Origin: Candidatus Delongbacteria bacterium
GTDB lineage: Bacteria; UBA4055
Reading direction: 5' to 3'
NCBI GenBank assembly: GCA_022013635.1
Contig: JAKLPX010000239.1
Span: forward strand, 1 to 5,351
Length of the DNA stretch: 5,351 nucleotides
Shown here in pieces: positions 1 to 5,351 of this stretch. How positions within the stretch are numbered: position 1 is the first letter of the stretch; each line of letters starts with the position of its first letter. Below the pieces are notes generated by a model. The model had not been told where the DNA came from. It saw only the letters and a list, made by a program, of their open reading frames with translations, and ran no database searches. A program made the position numbers and the translations under genes.

Positions 1-184
1 CAAAACCGCCGGTATCAATCAGAGTGAATGATTTTCCTGCCCATACCACAGATCCGTAATTTCTATCCCTGGTAACTCCGTAATAATCCGATATGATAGC
101 ATCTTTGGACTTAGTCATCCTGTTAAAGAGCGTTGATTTTCCGATATTGGGTCTTCCGACAATCGTAACTATATCCCTAAGCAT
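1..184 (-). CDS. der: Ribosome-assembly GTPase Der (EngA), N-terminal fragment
   Basis: Der (EngA) is an essential bacterial GTPase with two tandem G domains and a C-terminal KH-like domain; it binds the 50S subunit and helps its late maturation. Only the first 61 codons lie in the window; the rest (family length roughly 430-500 residues) continues past position 1. Translating the minus strand from the ATG at 184-182 gives a G1/P-loop GRPNIGKS at residues 10-17, a G2 region GVTRDR at 36-41 with the conserved Thr38, and a G3 DTGG at 57-60. [20 protein letters not shown] and LIDTGGF together are distinctive of the first G domain of Der rather than Era or other Ras-like bacterial GTPases. The start is supported by a good ribosome binding site just upstream. 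The gene follows the glycosyltransferase after 10 bp and is probably co-transcribed with it. One oddity is Tyr34-Tyr35 before GVTRD, where most Der proteins have a Pro immediately before the Gly. Confidence 0.95.
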   Translation of the reverse strand, partial: MLRDIVTIVGRPNIGKSTLFNRMTKSKDAIISDYYGVTRDRNYGSVVWAGKSFTLIDTGGF

Positions 185-187
185 TTA

Positions 188-195
188 TCTCCCTT
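188..195 (-). promoter_or_regulatory. Shine-Dalgarno site of der
   Basis: The minus strand reads AAGGGAGA here, about 4 bases before the der ATG, a good match to the anti-SD of 16S rRNA. Its first base is also the last base of the TGA stop of the upstream glycosyltransferase (195-197). This overlap suggests translational coupling: ribosomes ending the glycosyltransferase could reinitiate on der. It is the clearest ribosome binding site in the window; the glycosyltransferase and rnhB have only weak purine-rich stretches. Confidence 0.65.
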
Positions 196-1346
196 CATAG
201 TCTATATTTAACTCCCTTCCATTCAAATCCAAAATATTTTCCCTTAACGGCGACAAACAAATTGAACGGGATGTGAAAAATCTGCAATAACAAATAATAT
301 CTTAATTTAAAATCCAAACCGAATTTGCCGAAACCATAAGCTAAAAATATCGTCTCGGGAATAAATTTCATCAAAAAAAGTATTGTAAAAATCCAAGCAG
401 GTATGAAATTGAATATCATGAGAAAAAAAGCTGTCAACAGTCCCAAGTAAAAAACAAATGTATTTACCGCGAAATACAGTACGAAATCCGTCGAATAGGA
501 AGCTTTGGATGCCCATCTTGACCTTTGTTCGATTAAGCCTTGCAAACCGTCAACAGGCGCGCTTTTGACTATGCTTTCTCTGTTGAAGACGAATCTTAAC
601 CTGTAATTACTTTCCTGAGCGGATTGAATGATAAAAAAATCGTCGCCGGAGGCAAGTTCGGTTTTAAAATTATTCGCTTCTTTCCGATACAATGATTTTT
701 TAATCAGCAGATTACTTCCATTCGCCGTAAATGCTCTGCCGTTTCCTATCGAACCAGCGGCAATTAAAGAATGTGATATATAATCTATATTCTGCATATT
801 CTGCCATAAACTCTCAAAAAAGTCCTCATACTTTTTTTCAAAAACGGTAAGACCGGCGACTATACCGATGTTTTCATTTGAATTTAACAGCGGACTTATC
901 ATTGACCTGAGCCAGTTTTTATCATGAAGACAGTCTCCGTCCGTTGTAATTATTATTTCGTTTTCCGTGGTTCTGACGGCCGTCATAATCGCATTCTTTT
1001 TCGGCGAAATATTATTTGAAACCTCTGTAATATGGATGATGTTTAAATTATGATATATTTTGCTAAGATTATCCATAATGCTTCCCGTAGAGTCGCTTGA
1101 CCTGTCGTTTACAGCTATAATATCGAACAGGTTATCGGGATAATTCTGATTCAGAACCGAATTGATTGCAGCCGAAATGCTTTTCTCTTCGTTTCTGGCG
1201 GGAATAACTATGGTGACTTTTGGTAAATTATCTTTGCAAACACCGAAGAAATCATTTTTGATACGGCTTAAGCCTTTTCTGAAGTTTTCAATGTACATTA
1301 TATACAACAGTCCGGAAATAAACAGTATTGTAAGAAAAAAGATCAT
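195..1346 (-). CDS. Membrane-anchored family 2 glycosyltransferase
   Basis: The 383-residue protein is a GT2 (GT-A fold) glycosyltransferase that should transfer a sugar from a nucleotide-sugar donor on the cytoplasmic face of the inner membrane. An N-terminal hydrophobic helix (about 2-20) precedes the catalytic domain. Visible motifs are VTIVIPARNEE at 44-54, the nucleotide-binding Asp in VNDRSSDST (Asp81), a DxD metal-binding motif as TTDGDC (Asp136, Asp138), a GDD likely holding the catalytic base (Asp235/Asp236), and a Q-x-x-R-W motif, QRSRW, at 274-278. That last motif is typical of cellulose-, hyaluronan- and poly-GlcNAc-synthase-like enzymes. About three further hydrophobic segments follow (roughly 285-310, 312-336, 349-368), a layout shared with CESA-like GT2 proteins. 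Donor, acceptor and product cannot be read from sequence, so no symbol is given. The ATG at 1346 lies 12 bp after the rnhB stop; the upstream GCGGGAAG is a poor SD because it sits too near the start. Neighbours are all housekeeping genes, so there is no pathway context. Confidence 0.9.
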   Translation of the reverse strand: MIFFLTILFISGLLYIMYIENFRKGLSRIKNDFFGVCKDNLPKVTIVIPARNEEKSISAAINSVLNQNYPDNLFDIIAVNDRSSDSTGSIMDNLSKIYHNLNIIHITEVSNNISPKKNAIMTAVRTTENEIIITTDGDCLHDKNWLRSMISPLLNSNENIGIVAGLTVFEKKYEDFFESLWQNMQNIDYISHSLIAAGSIGNGRAFTANGSNLLIKKSLYRKEANNFKTELASGDDFFIIQSAQESNYRLRFVFNRESIVKSAPVDGLQGLIEQRSRWASKASYSTDFVLYFAVNTFVFYLGLLTAFFLMIFNFIPAWIFTILFLMKFIPETIFLAYGFGKFGLDFKLRYYLLLQIFHIPFNLFVAVKGKYFGFEWKGVKYRL

Positions 1347-1358
1347 AAACTTCCCGCT

Positions 1359-2039
1359 TTATAATTCAAGATGCATCTGAGGATTTTTTTCAAACTGCAA
1401 CCTGAAACTTTTTCTGTGAATATCGCATCTGCCAAGTGCCTTGATAGCTTCAATATGACCGGCTGTCGCGTATCCCTTGTTATGATTAAAGCCGTAATTA
1501 GGATAAATTTTATCGTAAAAATTCATTATTTTATCTCTAGTTACCTTAGCTATAATAGAGGCGGCGGCAACGGAATATGACAAACTGTCCCCTTTAATAA
1601 TGCTCATCTGCTCATTTGTTTCAAACGGCTCATCTCTTCCGTCAATTAAAATGTAGTCCGGTTTTACGCTCAGCCTTTCTACTGCTCTTTTCATAGCCTC
1701 AAAAGTGGCTCTGAGTATATTTATTTCATCAATTCTTTTATTTGAAATCATTCCAACGCCATAGCTGATAGCATTTTTCCTTATCTCGTAAAAAAGTCTT
1801 TCGCGGTTTTTTCCGCTTAATTTCTTTGAATCGTCAACTCCGTCAATTACTACTCCCTGCTTGAATATTACCGCGGCGGCCACGACCGGACCGGCTAAAG
1901 GACCTCTTCCGGCTTCATCAACTCCGGCAATTAATTTGTAGCCTCTGAGGTACAATTCTGTCTCATACTTAAATAAATGTCCGCTGCCGACAAAGTTATT
2001 ATCCATTTTTCCGCGCGCCTGATTTTCACTGTTATGCAC
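1359..2039 (-). CDS. rnhB: Ribonuclease HII
   Basis: RNase HII cuts the RNA strand of RNA-DNA hybrids and nicks 5' of single ribonucleotides embedded in duplex DNA, starting ribonucleotide excision repair. The 226-residue product is of normal family length. It shows VDEAGRGPLAG at 40-50 (catalytic Asp41 and Glu42, and the GRG substrate-sensing loop 44-46), LIDG at 131-134 (Asp133), and KGDSLSYSVAAASIIAKVTRD starting at 149 (Asp151), giving the full DEDD set. GYATAGHIEAI at 189-199 and the RKSF segment near 209-212 are also family hallmarks. The start is uncertain. The longest frame begins with a GTG at 2039-2037, but an ATG at 2006-2004 would give a 215-residue protein and still leave about 28 residues before the catalytic Asp. 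Neither has a strong SD; the ATG has GCGCGGAAAA before it. It lies 89 bp after dnaE and 12 bp before the glycosyltransferase, probably heading or continuing the operon. Confidence 0.96.
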   Translation of the reverse strand: MHNSENQARGKMDNNFVGSGHLFKYETELYLRGYKLIAGVDEAGRGPLAGPVVAAAVIFKQGVVIDGVDDSKKLSGKNRERLFYEIRKNAISYGVGMISNKRIDEINILRATFEAMKRAVERLSVKPDYILIDGRDEPFETNEQMSIIKGDSLSYSVAAASIIAKVTRDKIMNFYDKIYPNYGFNHNKGYATAGHIEAIKALGRCDIHRKSFRLQFEKNPQMHLEL

Positions 2040-2059
2040 TATTTAACTGCATACATAAT

Positions 2060-2089
2060 CAATATAATCAAATTGAAAGACTTAACAAA
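2060..2089 (-). promoter_or_regulatory. Candidate promoter for rnhB and downstream genes
   Basis: In the 89-bp dnaE-rnhB gap the minus strand can be read two ways. A sigma70-like pair TTGTTA (2088-2083) and TATATT (2066-2061) is separated by 16 bp. A Bacteroidota-like pair TTTG (2089-2086) and TATATTG (2066-2060) is separated by 19 bp; the known Bacteroidota consensus is TTTG / TAnnTTTG, so the second box is imperfect. Transcription would start near 2053, giving a leader of about 14 bases to the GTG start or about 47 to the ATG start at 2006. The region is very AT-rich, so chance matches are likely. No GC-rich hairpin with a T tract follows dnaE, so read-through from dnaE is equally possible. 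Confidence 0.3.
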
Positions 2090-2104
2090 GTTAATTATGA
2101 TTAA
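2082..2104. repeat. Two abutting short AT-rich inverted repeats
   Basis: TTAAC-aaa-GTTAA (2082-2094) is a perfect 5-bp inverted repeat, and TTAAT-tatg-ATTAA (2091-2104) is a second one sharing the central TTAA. They overlap the candidate -35/-33 element, so an operator is conceivable. The stems are short and AT-only apart from one G:C pair, too weak for a terminator. In DNA of this composition they may be chance. Confidence 0.25.
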
Positions 2105-2128
2105 TTTTCGGGTAAAATATTTATCGGA

Positions 2129-5100
2129 CTAAGAAAAATCTATACTCTCTTCCCCGAGAATATTTCTCAGTCCTTTTATGAATTGAGCCGAACCTGTGAC
2201 TTTATATGAATCCGATTTTAAAGTAACGCTTTGATTGTCGTATTTGACTCTGAAGTATAATTCCTTATCGCCCTTATTCTTTGCAATATACTCCATAAAT
2301 TCCTTTATAATATACTCATCCATCTCAGCCGGAGCGATATTAATTCTTATTTTTTTTGTATTGCTTTTAAATTTTTGTACGGCATATCCGTAATCAAAAA
2401 TCTCTTCCGTAAAAAGCCTTATTTCGCCTTCATTTTTTATGACTTTGATTCTAAAGAAAAATACTTCCCCGGTTTTTATGATATCTTTGTACTTTTCATA
2501 ATCCTTTGAGTAAAGCGGTAATTCGAAGTCGCCCTGCAGAGTAATTAATGAAAGGTTGGCCCAATCTTTACCGGCTTTGGAAGGCTTTACTGTTATATTT
2601 TTAATAAACCCGCCCAAAATTATCTTTTCCTCTCTGGCGAAATTTTCGGGATCAATTTTTTTATTCGTGCAAAATGTTTTGATGACATCTTTATAGTCAT
2701 CCAAGGGATGTCCGGAAACATAAAGACCTATCAGTTCCTTTTCGTTTTCCAGCCTTACTGATTTATCCCACTCCTGAATTGCGGGAAGATGAGGGTGATT
2801 TACAAATATTTCTTCGTTTGAAGAATCTCCAAACAGGCTTGTTTTCCAGTCTGATTTTTGAGAAGCCAATTGCTGGAAATGAGGCAAAAGGGCATCAAGC
2901 GATTCAACAATCTGCGATCTGAAATGACCCAACGAATCCAAAGCTCCTGCCTTAGCTAAATGTTCCAACACTCGTTTATTTGCCTTAGAAATATCAATTC
3001 TTTCCAAAAAATCATAAATAGAAGTATATTTTCCTGTTTTTTCTCTTGTTTCTATTATCGTCTCAATGGCTTTTGCGCCTACATTTTTTATCGCCTGCAA
3101 ACCGAATGTGATTTTACGGTCGCTTGTAGGAGCGAAATTATTTCGACTGTAGTTTACATCGGGTCTGATTATCTTTATCCCTAAATTTTCACATTCCTCA
3201 ATATAGGTCAGCACTTTTTCGGAATTGTCTTTTACGCTATTTAGCATCGCACTCATAAATTCAAGCGGATAATTTGCTTTCAGATACGCGGTCTGATATG
3301 ACACATAGGCGTAGCATACCGAATGGGATTTATTAAAAGCGTATTCAGCAAAATTTTCCCAGTCAGACCATATTTTTCTGCTGAGGCTTTCGATATCAGC
3401 GAGTTCATCCGTTGGCTTGAATTGCTTAACAAACGAAGGATTTTTGCCGCATCCTGTCACGAATTTTTCTTTCAATTTATCCATCATGGATTTTATTTTT
3501 TTGCCCATAGCTTTTCTGAGATTATCGGATTCGCCGCGGGTAAAACCGGCCAGTTCCCTTGAAAGAAGCATTACCTGCTCCTGATAAACGGTTATTCCGT
3601 AAGTATCTTTCAGGTATTTTTCCATTAAAGGATGATCGTAAACGATTGGCCTCCTGCCGTGTTTACGGTCAATAAAATCCGGTATATACTGCATTGGTCC
3701 CGGACGGTATAATGCATTCATTGCGACAAGGTCTTCAAAACGGTTCGGTTTTAAATCCTTTAAATACTTTTTCATTCCGTCGGATTCAAACTGAAATATT
3801 CCGTCAGTCATCCCTTTGCTGTAAATTTTAAAAGTTTTCTTGTCGTTAAAAGGGATATTATCAATATCAATTTCTGCGCCGCTGTACTTTTTAATCAGTT
3901 CAAGGGTCTCTGAAATAATCGTCAGATTCCTTATGCCGAGAAAATCCATTTTGAGAAGTCCGATCTTATCAAGTTGAGAACCTTCAAACTGAGTAATTAT
4001 TGTTACCTTATCTTTCGGAGGATATTGCAAAGGCACTATTTCGTGAACAGGTATTCCGCTGATGATCACTGCGCATGCGTGCGTACCTGTGCCCCTTATG
4101 GTTCCCTCAATTCTGTTCGCCATATCAATAAGTTCTTTGTATTGAAAATTTTCATCGTAAAATTTTTTAAATTCCCTTTCTTTTAAACTGGATCCGATTG
4201 TCGTTCCGACTTTTAAAGAAATCATATTCGATATTCTGTTGACATCGTCAAGCGGAATGTTCATCACTCTTCCAATATCTCTGATAGAGTTTTTTGCTCC
4301 CATGGTCTGATAAGTCACTACCTGAACGACATTTTGTTCGCCGTATTTATCTTTTACATAATTTAAGACTAGATCCCTTTTGTCATCCTGAAAATCAATA
4401 TCAATATCAGGCATTGAAATTCTGTCCGGATTTAAAAATCTTTCAAATAAAAGACCGTATTTCAGAGGATCTATATTGGTTATTCCCGTAAGAAATGAAA
4501 TGAGAGAACCGGCTGCCGAACCCCTTCCCGGTCCGACTAATATTCCATGCTCTTTTGCCCAGTTGACAAAATCCTGAACGATTAAAAAATATCCGGGGAA
4601 ACCCATTTTTTTTACAACTTCCAATTCGAATTCAAGATTTGAAATTATATCGTTTACCGGCAAAGGAAGTTTTCTCTCATCGGAACCTTCGGTAAGGATG
4701 TATTCGTCATTTATTCTTATAAGTCCGTACCTTTTTTTCAATCCGTCACCGCAAAGAACTGTCAGATAATCGTCTTCGGATAAATTATTGGGGCAATCAA
4801 AATTAGGCATTAATTTTTGATTGAATTTTATATCAAGATTACACGATTCGCTGATTTTAACTGTGTTTTCCAGAGCTTCCGGGAAATTATTAAAGTGTTT
4901 TTCCATATCTTCGGTTGAAAGTATGGAATAATTACCGTCAAGCATGCAGATTCTATCGTCCCTTTCATTTAAAAGTTTGCCTGTATTGATACAGATCAAA
5001 GCATCCTGAATGACGGCATCATTTTTATATACATAGTGTGAATCGTTGGTTGCCGCAAGTCCGATATCCAGTTCCTTTGAAAGTTTTATCAGTTCCTTAT

Positions 5101-5351
5101 TTACTTTTTCCTGTTCGGGAATATCCGGATGATGTTGAATTTCGAGGTAAAAATTATCTTTTCCAAAAACTCCCTTATGCCAAAGAGCGGCTTCTTTTGC
5201 CTTTTCATAATTTCCTTCGATTATCGCGGATGGTATTTCTCCGGCTATACAGGCGCTTAAACCGATTAATCCCTGAGAATATTCTTTTAACAGCTCATGA
5301 TCTATACGGGGTTTTGAATAAAATCCAGACAGATTGGACTCCGTGGAAAGA
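2129..5351 (-). CDS. dnaE: DNA polymerase III alpha subunit, 5' end outside window
   Basis: DnaE is the catalytic subunit of the replicative polymerase. The frame is open from the window edge to the TAG at 2131-2129, giving 1073 visible residues; comparison with DnaE1 proteins suggests about 120 N-terminal residues are missing. In order, by visible residue: the later PHP domain with LSACIAGEIP (Cys34) and ATNDSHYV near 101-108; palm motif GPGRGSAAGS at 273-282; MPDIDIDF with catalytic Asp317 and Asp319; the third catalytic Asp469 in MDFLGIRNL; fingers motifs FQFESDGMKKYL, ALYRPGPMQYIPDFI and TYGITVYQEQVM; FNKSHSVCYAYVSYQTAYLK; a helix-hairpin-helix near 753-766 (AIKNVGAKAIETII); a clamp-binding-like SLFG at 838-841; LYVSGHPLDDY; an OB-fold from about 910 to 985; and a C-terminal domain likely equivalent to the tau-binding region. 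No intein or frameshift is seen. The TTG at 4999-4997 is internal (DALICINTGK runs through it), not a start. Full PHP plus a DEDD-exonuclease-free layout marks DnaE rather than PolC. Confidence 0.97.
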   Translation of the reverse strand, partial: LSTESNLSGFYSKPRIDHELLKEYSQGLIGLSACIAGEIPSAIIEGNYEKAKEAALWHKGVFGKDNFYLEIQHHPDIPEQEKVNKELIKLSKELDIGLAATNDSHYVYKNDAVIQDALICINTGKLLNERDDRICMLDGNYSILSTEDMEKHFNNFPEALENTVKISESCNLDIKFNQKLMPNFDCPNNLSEDDYLTVLCGDGLKKRYGLIRINDEYILTEGSDERKLPLPVNDIISNLEFELEVVKKMGFPGYFLIVQDFVNWAKEHGILVGPGRGSAAGSLISFLTGITNIDPLKYGLLFERFLNPDRISMPDIDIDFQDDKRDLVLNYVKDKYGEQNVVQVVTYQTMGAKNSIRDIGRVMNIPLDDVNRISNMISLKVGTTIGSSLKEREFKKFYDENFQYKELIDMANRIEGTIRGTGTHACAVIISGIPVHEIVPLQYPPKDKVTIITQFEGSQLDKIGLLKMDFLGIRNLTIISETLELIKKYSGAEIDIDNIPFNDKKTFKIYSKGMTDGIFQFESDGMKKYLKDLKPNRFEDLVAMNALYRPGPMQYIPDFIDRKHGRRPIVYDHPLMEKYLKDTYGITVYQEQVMLLSRELAGFTRGESDNLRKAMGKKIKSMMDKLKEKFVTGCGKNPSFVKQFKPTDELADIESLSRKIWSDWENFAEYAFNKSHSVCYAYVSYQTAYLKANYPLEFMSAMLNSVKDNSEKVLTYIEECENLGIKIIRPDVNYSRNNFAPTSDRKITFGLQAIKNVGAKAIETIIETREKTGKYTSIYDFLERIDISKANKRVLEHLAKAGALDSLGHFRSQIVESLDALLPHFQQLASQKSDWKTSLFGDSSNEEIFVNHPHLPAIQEWDKSVRLENEKELIGLYVSGHPLDDYKDVIKTFCTNKKIDPENFAREEKIILGGFIKNITVKPSKAGKDWANLSLITLQGDFELPLYSKDYEKYKDIIKTGEVFFFRIKVIKNEGEIRLFTEEIFDYGYAVQKFKSNTKKIRINIAPAEMDEYIIKEFMEYIAKNKGDKELYFRVKYDNQSVTLKSDSYKVTGSAQFIKGLRNILGEESIDFS

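Noticed and set aside
307..516. Minus-strand open frame of 69 codons inside the glycosyltransferase
   Set aside because: It is an out-of-frame reading of the conserved C-terminal membrane region of the glycosyltransferase, with no independent support.
1162..1580. Plus-strand open frames overlapping the glycosyltransferase and rnhB
   Set aside because: They lie opposite well-supported genes, have no recognisable domain and no ribosome binding site; they are shadows of the real genes.
2040..2128. Rho-independent terminator or small RNA after dnaE
   Set aside because: There is no GC-rich stem followed by a T run on the minus strand, only short AT-rich repeats, and no conserved RNA fold can be recognised.
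2960..4491. Several plus-strand open frames of 65-79 codons inside dnaE
   Set aside because: They are antisense to conserved DnaE sequence, rich in Phe, Cys and Tyr as expected from antisense of Lys/Glu-rich coding DNA, and show no family features.
4997..4999. TTG as the start codon of dnaE
   Set aside because: The frame stays open to the window edge and the upstream translation is clearly DnaE PHP domain (GLIGLSACIAGEI, ATNDSHYV, DALICINTGK), so the TTG is an internal Leu codon.
2129..5351. Intein or split-gene junction in dnaE
   Set aside because: The conserved motifs follow each other with normal spacing and no intein block motifs or insertion are visible; the reading frame is unbroken.

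Overview
This is an ordinary chromosomal housekeeping segment, AT-rich overall. It holds four genes, all on the minus strand. In transcription order (high to low coordinates) they are dnaE (replicative DNA polymerase III alpha subunit, 5' end cut off by the window edge), rnhB (RNase HII), a membrane-anchored family 2 glycosyltransferase, and der/engA (tandem GTPase for ribosome assembly, only its first 61 codons present). Coding density is very high. The only real intergenic gap is 89 bp between dnaE and rnhB, and there is no stretch over 300 bases without a gene.

The low GC content, Lys/Ile/Asn-rich proteins, a full-length DnaE1-type alpha subunit and the Der/DnaE sequence style suggest the Bacteroidota/Chlorobiota/Ignavibacteriota side of bacteria. 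This is an inference from protein flavour, not a firm assignment. A possible TTTG / TAnnTT-like promoter upstream of rnhB would fit that group but is weak evidence. The clear Shine-Dalgarno sequence before der is less typical of Bacteroidia proper.

Region by region: 1-184 is the N-terminus of der, with the G1, G2 and G3 motifs of its first GTPase domain. 195-1346 is the glycosyltransferase, with one N-terminal and about three C-terminal membrane segments around a GT-A catalytic domain. 1359-2039 is rnhB with all four catalytic acidic residues. 2040-2128 is a short AT-rich gap with a candidate promoter and two small inverted repeats. 2129-5351 is dnaE, from the later part of the PHP domain to the stop codon.

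rnhB, the glycosyltransferase and der are separated by only 12 and 10 bp, and the der ribosome binding site touches the glycosyltransferase stop codon, so these three are probably co-transcribed. DnaE and RNase HII share a functional theme: the polymerase occasionally inserts ribonucleotides, which RNase HII helps remove. Der belongs to ribosome maturation, and the glycosyltransferase to envelope or polysaccharide synthesis, so the cluster is a mixed housekeeping operon rather than one pathway. I found no mobile element, CRISPR array, RNA gene or sign of an undescribed system. The findings are modest and mostly concern residue-level departures from family consensus.
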